DNA from: JAENVU01 sp031362155
Lineage (GTDB): Bacteria > Actinomycetota > Acidimicrobiia > IMCC26256 > JAENVU01
NCBI GenBank assembly: GCA_031362155.1
Contig: JANLRZ010000035.1
Location: forward strand, 1 to 54,335
Reading direction: 5' to 3'
Length of the DNA stretch: 54,335 bases
Shown in pieces: positions 8,217 to 16,284 of this stretch. The notes under the pieces were generated by a model. It was not told the DNA's origin. It saw only the letters and a list, made by a program, of their open reading frames with translations, and did no database searches. The first letter of the stretch is position 1; the number at the start of each line of letters is the position of its first letter. The position numbers were made by a program, and so were the translations under genes.

Positions 8217-8330
8217 TGGGTTGCGCCGATACTCCGAGGAGGACCGGATGAGCTGGCCGAAGGCGATGAGAACTTCTCGGTGCGGCTCCACGATCCGATG
8301 GGCGCCTTCCTGACTCTCAGCCGGGGCTGA
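8217..8330 (+). pseudogene. Vestigial Calx-beta module after the stop
   Basis: In the same frame as the preceding gene, directly after its TGA, the sequence encodes WVAPILRGGP followed by DELAEGDENFSVRLHDPMGA and a short tail, ending in TGA at 8328-8330. The second part matches the closing half of a Calx-beta repeat and parallels DEVAEGSEQFGARIVD in the intact module. It looks like the remains of a second module after an internal deletion plus a stop. Its end overlaps the 3' end of the opposite MOSC gene. Confidence 0.5.
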
Positions 8331-9042
8331 CGACGTCGCCGACGGTCACGACACCCGGCGCGGTCACGAGCGTGCCGACGCCGAGGTTGTTGGCGCGGTC
8401 GCGGTTGATGGTGCGCAGGACTTCGAGGTCCCGCTCGATGCCGCCCGGTTGTGGACGGGTGGTCATCACACACCGGTCGATCAGCTTGACGACCTCGAGT
8501 TCACTCTCGCCGATCCTCAGGGTCGAGCCGACCCAGGCATCCTCATCGGTCCCGTCGACCACGATGTTCGGTCGAAAGCGACGCATGTCCCACTCACCGA
8601 CCGTCGCCGTGCCGATGATCGAGACCTGCGTCCGGGTCGAGTCGTGGAAGGTCCCGGCCGGCCCTTGCCACTGGAACCACTCGACGCTGGGGTCGCGGTC
8701 GGCGTCGTCGTCGTTGGCGAGACCAATCTCGAAGGTGCCGATCGTCGTGTCGGTGGCCTCGCGCAAGGCGACGGGATGGCTGAGCCACGTGGAGAGTGCG
8801 GTGTCGTCGTTCGCGATCGAACCATCCGGCAACGTGATCTGTACGCCGTCGTCGATGAGCGCGGCATGGGCGAAGAGCAGTTCGGGCTGGCGACGCCCCG
8901 TGAGCGCGAGGCCGGTTTCGGTGTCGACGATGGCCCACCCGCGGTCGCCCACGATGCCCCGCGGCCCGATGCGGGCTTCGGTCAGCGACTCACCTTGCAT
9001 GGACTTGACCGGATAGCGCCAGAGTGCGCGTACGTTCGTCAT
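8317..9042 (-). CDS. MOSC domain-containing protein
   Basis: A 241-aa protein with an N-terminal MOSC_N beta-barrel (LWRYPVKSMQGESL, GDRGWAIVD) and a C-terminal MOSC domain (RRFRPNIVVDG, then DRCVMTTRPQPG). The conserved Cys in DRCVMTT is the expected molybdenum-cofactor or sulfur-carrying residue. Relatives (YcbX, mARC) reduce N-hydroxylated compounds with a molybdopterin cofactor. There is no fused ferredoxin domain, so an external electron donor would be needed. Its ATG overlaps the stop of the upstream aldo/keto reductase (ATGA), placing it in one - strand transcript with the two reductases. Confidence 0.88.
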   Translation of the reverse strand: MTNVRALWRYPVKSMQGESLTEARIGPRGIVGDRGWAIVDTETGLALTGRRQPELLFAHAALIDDGVQITLPDGSIANDDTALSTWLSHPVALREATDTTIGTFEIGLANDDDADRDPSVEWFQWQGPAGTFHDSTRTQVSIIGTATVGEWDMRRFRPNIVVDGTDEDAWVGSTLRIGESELEVVKLIDRCVMTTRPQPGGIERDLEVLRTINRDRANNLGVGTLVTAPGVVTVGDVVSPG

Positions 9043-10034
9043 CGGGTGTGGATCCAGTCGATGAAGTTGTAGGGGTACCCCGGGTCGATGGCGCTGGCGT
9101 CATCGAGTGCCGCGAGCGACTCGGCGTCGAGCCGCCAACCGATCGCCCCAAGGTTGTCTTCGATCTGGGCCACCGTCCGCGCGCCCAGGATGGGTGCGGT
9201 GACTCCCGGCCGGTGCAGGACCCAGTTGAGCGCGACCTGGGCCATGGTCTTGCCGAGGCCCGCTGCGAGATCGGCGACGGTCTGGGCGACCGTAAAGTTC
9301 CGCTCGTCCTCGATGCGCAGGCGCATCAAGACGGCCGACGGTGTGGTGTCGGCGGCGCGGGTATCGGCCGCCGGCGCTTCGCCGGGGCGGTACTTGCCCG
9401 AGAGCAGGCCGCCGCCAAGGGGACTCCACGGCAACACCGCGAGCCCCGCGTACTCGGCGAGGGGAATGAGTTCCCGCTCGATGTCGCGGGTCACGAGCGA
9501 ATACTGCGGTTGGATCGAGACGTACGGCTCCCAGCCGTGCTCGCGGGCGAGACCGAGCGCGGTCGCGAGTTGCCAGCCAGTGTAGTTGCTCGCGCCGAGG
9601 TAGCGGACCTTTCCCTCGCGGACGAGGTCGTTCAGCGTCGAGAGGGTCTCCTCGAGCGGCGTGTTTCGGTCCCAACAGTGAATTTGGTAGAGATCGATCC
9701 AGTCGGTCTGGAGTCGGCGAAGCGACGCCTCGACCTGCTCGCGAATGACCCGGCGGGAGGCGCCTTGTTCATTCGGCCCGCCGCCCATCGGCATGCGGCA
9801 CTTGGTCGCGAGCACGATGTCGGCACGTCGGGCGCCGAGGGCCCGTCCCAGGATCTCCTCCGACGCACCGCGGTTGTACACGTTGGCGGTGTCGATGAAG
9901 TTCCCGCCCGCGTCGAGATACCGATCCAGGATCTGGCGGCTCTCGTCTTCGGGAGTCTCCCGCCCGAAGGTCATCGCTCCGAGGCACGTCTCCGTGACCC
10001 GCATGCCGGTGCTCCCGAACTGACGCATCTCCAT
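9039..10034 (-). CDS. Aldo/keto reductase (intact copy)
   Basis: An NAD(P)H-dependent aldehyde/ketone reductase of the AKR superfamily, 331 aa from ATG 10034, with AAGGAG 9 nt upstream. Visible motifs are the catalytic Asp/Tyr segment (GNFIDTANVYNRGASEEILG), the catalytic Lys (VLATKCRMPMG), the catalytic His region (IDLYQIHCWD) and the cofactor-binding end (ILGARTVAQIEDNLGAIGW). It resembles YajO/IolS-type reductases with broad substrates. A closely similar but frameshifted copy lies upstream on the same strand, indicating tandem duplication. Its stop overlaps the MOSC start. Confidence 0.9.
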   Translation of the reverse strand: MEMRQFGSTGMRVTETCLGAMTFGRETPEDESRQILDRYLDAGGNFIDTANVYNRGASEEILGRALGARRADIVLATKCRMPMGGGPNEQGASRRVIREQVEASLRRLQTDWIDLYQIHCWDRNTPLEETLSTLNDLVREGKVRYLGASNYTGWQLATALGLAREHGWEPYVSIQPQYSLVTRDIERELIPLAEYAGLAVLPWSPLGGGLLSGKYRPGEAPAADTRAADTTPSAVLMRLRIEDERNFTVAQTVADLAAGLGKTMAQVALNWVLHRPGVTAPILGARTVAQIEDNLGAIGWRLDAESLAALDDASAIDPGYPYNFIDWIHTR

Positions 10035-10056
10035 GTCGTCGTCTCCTTCTCGATCG

Positions 10057-10108
10057 CGAACTTGCGTCAATAACCTGCCCGTAGCGCGGGGTTATTGACG
10101 CAAGTTCG
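10057..10108. repeat. Perfect 19-bp inverted repeat between the aldo/keto reductases
   Basis: The arm at 10057-10075 is the exact reverse complement of 10090-10108, with a 14-nt loop. Both arms contain TTGCGTCAATAA and are AT-richer than the surroundings. It sits after the upstream reductase and 22 bp before the downstream start, so it could be an intra-operon terminator/attenuator or an operator. There is no T-tract. I noticed no second copy in the window. Confidence 0.75.
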
Positions 10109-10120
10109 GTGGTGGTTAGC

Positions 10121-11103
10121 TCAGCCGGCGTACTGCAGGAACTCGTAGGGGTAGCCCAGTCGGAACGCGCTGGCCCAGCTCAGTGCCTTGCCCGTGTCGT
10201 CGTCGAGCTGCCACCCGGTTGCGCCGAGGTTGTCCTCGAGTTGGACGAGATTGCGGGCACCGATGATCGGCGCGGTGACGCCGCGGCGATTGAGCACCAG
10301 TTCAAGGCGATCTGCGCGGGACTCTTCCCCGTCTTGGTCGCCGCGTCTTTGACCGAATCGACGATGGTCCACGCGCGGTCGTCGAGGCGATAGGTGAACG
10401 TGATCGGGTTCTCGGTGTCGGCGCCGCGCGTTCCAGCCGGAAACTCCGCATCCCGCGTGTACTTGCCGGTGAGGACACCACCGCCGAGCGGGCTCCACGG
10501 GATGACGGCGAGACCTTCGCTCTCACACAGCGGGAGCAACTCGCGCTCGACGTCGCGCGTGATCAATGAGTACTCGGGTTGCAGGCAGACGAACGGTTCC
10601 CAGTTGTGGAGGGCACTGACGCCGAGCGCCTTGGCGAGATGCCACCCGGCGAAGTTCGACGCCCCGATGTAGCGGACCTTGCCTTCGTGGACGAGATCGT
10701 CGAGGGTGGACAACGTCTCCTCGATCGGCGTGTGCTTGTCCCACATGTGGACCTGGTAGAGGTCGATCCACTCCGTACCGAGACGCCGGAGCGAGGCCTC
10801 GCACGCGGCGCGCAAGTTCCGACGAGAGGAGCCGACGGCATTGGTGTCGCCGCCCATCGCGAACCGGGCCTTCGTTGCGAGCACGATCTGGTCGCGCCGG
10901 CCGGCGATGGCGCGTCCGGTGATCTCCTCGGATACCCCCTGCGAATAGACGTTGGCCGTGTCGATGAAGTTGCCACCGGCCTCGACGAATCGATCGACGA
11001 TGGCCGTGCTGGTGGGTTCATCGGCCTCGTTACCGAAGGTCATGGTGCCGAGACACAACTCCGAAACCCGCGTACCGGTGCGGCCGAGCTGACGGTATTC
11101 CAT
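10121..11103 (-). pseudogene. Aldo/keto reductase with a single-base frameshift
   Basis: From ATG 11103 (GGAG upstream) the frame encodes a normal reductase (MEYRQLGRTGTRVSELCLG, NFIDTANVYSQGVSEEITG, VLATKARFAMG, IDLYQVHMWD) up to PAQIALNW. It then shifts near 10297 and the sequence becomes nonsense ending at 10180. The missing C-terminus continues in another frame to 10121: LNRRGVTAPIIGARN, LEDNLGATGWQLDDDT and YPYEFLQYAG. Comparison with the intact paralog (ALNWVLHRPGVTAPILGAR) shows one G missing after AACTGG. It is either a recent pseudogene or a homopolymer sequencing error. With one base restored it would be about 327 aa. Confidence 0.85.
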
Positions 11104-11195
11104 GGTCACGGTTCTCCTGATCGGGTGTGCCGACCTTACGGCCGGCGGTGGCCGGAGAGCCACTGTTCGCCTCAATCGGCGGTACGGTCACGGGG

Positions 11196-12230
11196 ATGCG
11201 TACCGACCTGGCCGAGCTGCTCCCTGCCCGCGGAGTTCTCCTCGCCGATGGCGCGACGGGAACCAACTACTTCGACATGGGCCTGTACTCCGGCGAGGCA
11301 CCGGAGCGTTGGAATGTGGATCATCCCGAGCGGGTTCGGGACCTTCATCAACGGTTCGTCGACGCCGGTGCCGACATCATTCTGACCAACACGTTTGGCT
11401 GTAACCGTCACCGGTTGGCGCTGCACGGCGACGAAGCGCGAGTCGCGGAACTCGCGAGCGCGGCCGCCGCGATCGCGGGCGAGGTGGCTGACGGAGCGGA
11501 GCGGCCCGTCGTGGTCGCGGGCTCGGTCGGGCCGACCGGTTCTCTGTTCGAACCGCTCGGTGCCCTCACTGAGCCCGAGGCGATCGACGTGTTCACCGAG
11601 GAGATCGCGGCACTCGCCGCGGCCGGTGCCGACGTCGCCTGGATCGAAACGATGTCGGCGGTCGAGGAGATGCGGGCGGCGGCACGTGCGGCCATCGCGG
11701 TCGGGATTCCGTACGTGGTCACGGGCTCGTTCGACACTGCCGGCCGCACGATGATGGGGTTGCGGCCGGGTGAGCTCGCCGACGTGTTCGCCGGCCTCGA
11801 TCCCGCGCCGCTCGCCGTGGGCGCGAACTGCGGAGTTGGCGCGAGCGACATCCTCGTGTCGCTGCTCGCAATGACCGAGTCCGATCGCGAGACGGCGTTC
11901 GTGTCGAAGGGCAACTGCGGCATCCCCGAGTTCCGGGGCGCGGAGATTCACTACTCCGGCACTCCCGAACTCATGGCTCGGTATGTGGGCCTGGCCGTGG
12001 ACGCCGGCGCGCGGATCGTCGGCGGGTGCTGTGGCACCTCGCCCGAGCACCTGGCCGCGATGCGCACCGCCCTGGACACCGCACTCGAGGATCGCGCCCT
12101 CGACGGCCCCGGAGCGCGTCCGACCCTGGAGTCCGTCGTCGCCGCGATCGGACCCTTGGCCAATGCGGCGCCGTCGAACTCGGAGAACCCGCGCGTGCGC
12201 CGGAACCCGCGTCGGCGGGAGGAACGGTGA
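11196..12230 (+). CDS. Homocysteine S-methyltransferase family protein
   Basis: Transfers a methyl group to homocysteine, giving methionine. The 344-aa protein is a zinc TIM barrel of the MetH-N/BHMT/MmuM family. It opens with LLADGATGTNYFDMGL and carries TNTFGCNRHRL, the zinc Cys in GANCGVG, and the terminal zinc pair GGCCGTSPEH. Family donors include glycine betaine, S-methylmethionine and methyl-corrinoid. Its position beside purU and the choline/betaine genes makes betaine or a betaine-derived methyl group a plausible donor, but that is inference. ATG 11196 starts directly at the fold; the purU GTG overlaps its stop. It is divergent from the frameshifted reductase. Confidence 0.85.
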   Translation: MRTDLAELLPARGVLLADGATGTNYFDMGLYSGEAPERWNVDHPERVRDLHQRFVDAGADIILTNTFGCNRHRLALHGDEARVAELASAAAAIAGEVADGAERPVVVAGSVGPTGSLFEPLGALTEPEAIDVFTEEIAALAAAGADVAWIETMSAVEEMRAAARAAIAVGIPYVVTGSFDTAGRTMMGLRPGELADVFAGLDPAPLAVGANCGVGASDILVSLLAMTESDRETAFVSKGNCGIPEFRGAEIHYSGTPELMARYVGLAVDAGARIVGGCCGTSPEHLAAMRTALDTALEDRALDGPGARPTLESVVAAIGPLANAAPSNSENPRVRRNPRRREER

Positions 12231-13078
12231 CCACCGGCATCCTCACGCTCTCGTGCCCCGACCGGCCGGGGCTCGTGCACGCGGTGAGCGGATACCTGGT
12301 TGGCGTTCAGGCGAACATTGTGGAGAGCGCGCAGTTCGAAGATCTCTCCGAGCGTCGCTTCTTCATGCGAGTGCGCTTCGACCTGCTCGACCCCCAGGTC
12401 CCGCTCGACCACGTGCGCGCCGGGTTCGGCGCGGTGGCCGACGCCCACGCGATGACGTGGGAACTGGTGGACGCCGCGGCCCCGACGCCCACGTTGGTGA
12501 TGGTCTCGCGGCTCGGGCATTGTCTCAACGATCTGCTGTACCGCGAGCGGGCCGGGCTGCTCCCGATCAAGATTGCGGCCGTGGTCTCCAACCACGAGGA
12601 CCTACGCGGCCAGGTCGAGGCCGCCGACGTCGCGTTCCATCACCTCCCGCTGACTTCGGCGACCAAACCCGCGGCCGAAGCGGCGCTGTTGGAGCTCGTC
12701 GCCGGGCTGGGAGTCGAGCTCGTCGTGCTGGCCCGGTACATGCAGGTGCTCTCCGATCGGACGTGTAGCGCGCTGGCCGGCCGGGCGATCAACATCCACC
12801 ATTCGTTCCTGCCCGCCTTCGTCGGCGCCAAACCGTACGAGCAGGCGTACACGCGCGGCGTCAAACTCATCGGTGCCACCGCCCACTTCGTCACGCCCGA
12901 ACTCGACGAGGGTCCCATCATCGAGCAAGACGTCGCACGTGTGGACCACGCCATGGATCCGACCGCGTTGGCGGCCGCAGGGCGTGATGTCGAGGCACAA
13001 GTCCTCGCCCGTGCGGTCAAGTGGTTCGCCGAACGACGAGTCCTGCCGAACGGCAACCGCACCGTCGTCGTTCGATAG
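12227..13078 (+). CDS. purU: Formyltetrahydrofolate deformylase
   Basis: Hydrolyses 10-formyl-THF to formate and THF. The 283-aa protein has an N-terminal ACT domain (ILTLSCPDRPGLVHAVSGYL) and a C-terminal formyltransferase fold with NHEDLR, LARYMQVLS, NIHHSFLPAFVGAKPYEQA and ATAHFVTPELDEGPIIEQD; the catalytic Asn/His/Asp set is present. GTG 12227 overlaps the upstream TGA (GTGA). In bacteria that demethylate betaine and sarcosine, purU often lies with the catabolic genes and regenerates free THF, which fits the flavoprotein-GcvT gene further on. It ends with TAG, convergent with the transporter permease. Confidence 0.93.
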   Translation: MTTGILTLSCPDRPGLVHAVSGYLVGVQANIVESAQFEDLSERRFFMRVRFDLLDPQVPLDHVRAGFGAVADAHAMTWELVDAAAPTPTLVMVSRLGHCLNDLLYRERAGLLPIKIAAVVSNHEDLRGQVEAADVAFHHLPLTSATKPAAEAALLELVAGLGVELVVLARYMQVLSDRTCSALAGRAINIHHSFLPAFVGAKPYEQAYTRGVKLIGATAHFVTPELDEGPIIEQDVARVDHAMDPTALAAAGRDVEAQVLARAVKWFAERRVLPNGNRTVVVR

Positions 13079-13122
13079 GCGCGCGAAAGGCGTCCGTGGC
13101 GCGCGGCGCGTGACGGCAGCCC

Positions 13123-15093
13123 CTATGAGGTGGGCGGACGGAACCGGTCGGCGACGGCCTGGGTGTAGCGGTCCAGAATCGTCGCCATTGCCACGATGGC
13201 GATGCCGACTTCCACACCGAGGCCGGTGTCCGGTTTGGTGAGCGCCGCCACGGCCTCGTAGCCGAGCGCTCCGCCACCGACGAGGCCGGCGATGATCACC
13301 ATGGCCAGGACCATCATGATGACCTGATTCACCGCGAGGACGATGGCCGGCAACGCCATCGGGATCCGGGCGCCGAGCAAGGCCTGGCGCCGGGTCGCGC
13401 CGAACGTCTCGGCCGCTTCGACCGCCGGGCCGTCGGTGTGGCGAATCCCCAGTGCGGTCAGGCGAATGCCGACCGGCAGCGCGTACAGCACCGAAGCGAT
13501 GATTCCCGGGATCGGCCCGACCGAGAAGATCATGACGAAGGGGATCGCGTACACGAGCGAGGGGACCGTCTGGAGTGCGTCGAGTACCGGGGAGAGCAGT
13601 ACTTCGGCCCGGCGGGATCGCCCGACGCCGACGCCGATCGGCACGCTGATGATGACGGCGACGATCACCGCGATGAGTACTTGCACGAAGGTCTCGGCCG
13701 CCTCGGCCCACAGGCCGACGAACCCGATGGCGAAGAGGCACGCCGCACCGGTCAGGGCGAGGCGCCAGCCGCGCAGCCACCACCCGACGGCCGCGGTGAT
13801 CACTACCAACGACGGCCAGACCGCGGTCTCGAGCATCAGTTCCTTGCCCCGCAGGATGAACTCGCGAATGACGAAGTCGTTCACCCACTGTGTCTGATCT
13901 CCGAAGGTGTCGCGGATCCAGACGATGAAGTCGTCCAACGGGTCGGCGAAGGTCGCGTCGAAATCACCGGGGAAGTCGATCCAACCGCCCAGGCGGCCGA
14001 CCACGATGGCGCCGACCACGAGCCCGATCACGCCGATGAGCACACTCCGGGGCCACCGCCGTCGGTCCTCGGGTGCAGGTCGCTCGACGAAGGAGCGGCT
14101 CACCCGATCGAGCATGATCGCGATGGCAACGATCGCAAGCCCCGCGACCATCCCGCGGCCCGGGGCTCGGAGTCTGAGGGTCTGGATGACCTCTTGGCCG
14201 AGTCCGCCGGCGCCGACCAGCGCGGCGATGACCACGATTCCGAGGGCCATGTTGATGGTTTGGTTGATCCCGGTGGCAATGGACGGCACCGCGAGCGGGA
14301 ACTGCACTTTCGTGAGGAGCTGGCGACGGGTCGAACCCGTCATCTTCCCCGCTTCGGTGATGTCCGACGGGACCTGGCGAATCCCCAAGGTCGTGAGGCG
14401 CACGATCGGAGGCAACGCGAACACGACGGTGGCGATGGCGGCCGGCACCGCGCCGATCCCGAAGAACAACACCGCCGGGATCAGGTAGACCGGCGCCGGC
14501 ACCGTCTGCATCGCGTCGAGCGTGGGCCGCAGCACGGTATCGAAGGGCCGGTTGAGGGCCGCACCGACACCGAGCGGCACGCCGATCAGGACTGCCACGA
14601 ACACCGACACCAGGGTGAGGGCGAGCGTCTCCAGACTCGGCTCCCACAGCCCGACCAACCCCGGGTAGATCGCGCACGCGGCGGCGATAAGGCCGGAACC
14701 CCATTTGCCGTGGCGGGCAACGATGACGAACACGATCAGCGGCAGGCTGAACCAGGACAGCCAGGTGAGAAGGTCCAATACCTGGGTGAGGGCCCAGTCG
14801 ATGGCGTCCGAGATGGGCGTGAAGACGGCGGTGAACGCAACGTGTGACGAGCGGTTGCGCGCCACCCACGTCTGGAATTCGTCGATGGGATCCCGCAGAC
14901 CGAGATTCCAACTCTCGGGGAACAGATGACTGTCGGCGCGTACGACCTGGAACGCCACGACGGCGGTGAGCGCGAGGCCCAGCGGCCACCACCGCATCCA
15001 TCCCGGCGGCGAGTGGGAGTCGGGGCGCGAACCGGGGTGGGAGATCGGGCTCGGCCGGGGCCGGTCGCGGACCGTCGTCGCCGTGGCGGTCAC
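13123..15093 (-). CDS. Double-length glycine betaine ABC transporter permease
   Basis: Membrane subunit of a betaine/proline-type (OpuA/ProU) importer. At 656 aa it is about twice the usual length: two permease units are fused. Unit 1 (about residues 30-340) has LDAMQTVPAPVYLIPAV and LTTLGIRQVPSDITEAGKMTG; unit 2 (about 350-650) has LDALQTVPSLVYAIPFV and LTALGIRHTDGPAVEAAETFG. Each carries its own EAA loop, the contact for the ATPase. One chain could form the whole membrane pore normally made by a homodimer. GTG 15093 overlaps the ATPase stop (GTGA). No substrate-binding domain is fused; the binding protein is encoded divergently at 16285. Confidence 0.92.
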   Translation of the reverse strand: MTATATTVRDRPRPSPISHPGSRPDSHSPPGWMRWWPLGLALTAVVAFQVVRADSHLFPESWNLGLRDPIDEFQTWVARNRSSHVAFTAVFTPISDAIDWALTQVLDLLTWLSWFSLPLIVFVIVARHGKWGSGLIAAACAIYPGLVGLWEPSLETLALTLVSVFVAVLIGVPLGVGAALNRPFDTVLRPTLDAMQTVPAPVYLIPAVLFFGIGAVPAAIATVVFALPPIVRLTTLGIRQVPSDITEAGKMTGSTRRQLLTKVQFPLAVPSIATGINQTINMALGIVVIAALVGAGGLGQEVIQTLRLRAPGRGMVAGLAIVAIAIMLDRVSRSFVERPAPEDRRRWPRSVLIGVIGLVVGAIVVGRLGGWIDFPGDFDATFADPLDDFIVWIRDTFGDQTQWVNDFVIREFILRGKELMLETAVWPSLVVITAAVGWWLRGWRLALTGAACLFAIGFVGLWAEAAETFVQVLIAVIVAVIISVPIGVGVGRSRRAEVLLSPVLDALQTVPSLVYAIPFVMIFSVGPIPGIIASVLYALPVGIRLTALGIRHTDGPAVEAAETFGATRRQALLGARIPMALPAIVLAVNQVIMMVLAMVIIAGLVGGGALGYEAVAALTKPDTGLGVEVGIAIVAMATILDRYTQAVADRFRPPTS

Positions 15094-16124
15094 GCCGAAT
15101 GTCCTCCGGACCGGGAGGGTTGGCCGGCGAGCATCTGGGCCACGAGCGCCCGGTCCACTTCACCGATCAACGTTCCCGCGGCGTCCTCGACCCCGAGCGC
15201 ACCGTCGTCATCCAGCAACGGCGCGATCAGCGAACCGATCGTGGCCGAGACCGGGACTCTTCGCGCAGGCAGTGCGGTGCCGACCGGTCGGAGCACCGCG
15301 TTGGCGGTGAGCACCTTCTCCTTGGGGACGTCGTTGGTGAACTCCCGCACGTAGTCGGTCGCCGGATGCGCCACGATCTCCTCCGGCGTCCCCACCTGGT
15401 CGATCGCGCCGTCCTTCATCACCGCGATGCGGTCGCCCAATCGCAGGGCCTCGGCGAAGTCATGCGTGATGAACACGATGCTCCGCTGCATCTCCTCCTG
15501 TAGCCGGCACAGCTCGTCCTGCATTTCCTTGCGGATCAGCGGGTCCAACGCCGAGAACGGCTCATCGAAGAACAACACTTCGGGGTCGAGTGCCAACGCC
15601 CGCCCGAGGCCGACCCGCTGCTGCATGCCCCCGGAGAGTTGCTGGGGGTAGTGGTCAGCCCACGCGCTGAGCCCGACGACCTCGAGGACCTCACCCGCGC
15701 GCTCGCGTCGTTGCGCCTTACCGATGCCTTGCACTTCCAGCCCGTACGCCACGTTGTCGATCACCCGTCGGTGAGGGAACAGGCCAAAGTGTTGGAAGAC
15801 CATCGCCATCTTGGTGCGGCGCAGCTCGCGGAGGCGGCCCGGATCGCAATCAAGTAGTGCCTCGCCGTCCATCGTCACCGTGCCTCGGGTGGCATCGACG
15901 AGCCGCGCGATGCAGCGGATCAACGTGGACTTCCCGGATCCGGACAGGCCCATGACGACGAAGGTCTCCCCTCGACCCACACTGAACGAGACGTCTCGTA
16001 CCGCAACGGTCTGGCCGGTGTCCTCGAGGATCTCCGCCCGCGATGCGCCGCCCTCTGCGAGCTGAATCGCGGAGTCGGCTCGACCGGGCCCGAACACCTT
16101 CCAGAGCCGTTCGACGTCGAGCAT
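15090..16124 (-). CDS. Glycine betaine ABC transporter ATP-binding protein
   Basis: ATPase of the OpuA/ProU-type importer. From ATG 16124 it is 344 aa and begins MLDVERLWKVFG. Walker A is GLSGSGKSTLIRC, the Q-loop is MVFQHFGLFPHR, the signature is LSGGMQQRVG and Walker B is VLFFDEPFSALDP. As in ProV, an insertion before Walker A is present (AEGGASRAEILEDTGQTVAV). After residue 250 there is only a short CBS-like region (VPVSATIGSLIAPLLDDDG) rather than the two CBS domains of ProV/OpuAA, so ionic-strength sensing may be reduced. GTG 16154 is an alternative start. The frame runs open to 16625 but is not conserved there. Confidence 0.92.
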   Translation of the reverse strand: MLDVERLWKVFGPGRADSAIQLAEGGASRAEILEDTGQTVAVRDVSFSVGRGETFVVMGLSGSGKSTLIRCIARLVDATRGTVTMDGEALLDCDPGRLRELRRTKMAMVFQHFGLFPHRRVIDNVAYGLEVQGIGKAQRRERAGEVLEVVGLSAWADHYPQQLSGGMQQRVGLGRALALDPEVLFFDEPFSALDPLIRKEMQDELCRLQEEMQRSIVFITHDFAEALRLGDRIAVMKDGAIDQVGTPEEIVAHPATDYVREFTNDVPKEKVLTANAVLRPVGTALPARRVPVSATIGSLIAPLLDDDGALGVEDAAGTLIGEVDRALVAQMLAGQPSRSGGHSA

Positions 16125-16191
16125 TCCGCCCGATCCACCACTCTTCGCTGTCACGCGCCAACCGCCCCTTCGGTCCCTCGAGATCGGCGGG

Positions 16192-16224
16192 ACCCTACCG
16201 GCCGCCGGCTCCCAGGGGTAGGGT
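16192..16224. promoter_or_regulatory. Symmetric promoter/operator between the divergent transporter genes
   Basis: ACCCTACC (16192-16199) and GGTAGGGT (16217-16224) form a perfect 8-bp inverted repeat around a GC-rich loop. Each arm contains TAGGGT on the strand read outward, which fits a -10 element (TANNNT) for the binding-protein gene on + and for the ATPase gene on -. No good -35 is visible. It may be a shared, activator-dependent divergent promoter. Confidence 0.4.
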
Positions 16225-16284
16225 GCGCGCCAGTCGGGCCTGGCGTCGACATCACGTCGATCACCCGACACCGGAGGAGGGGGA

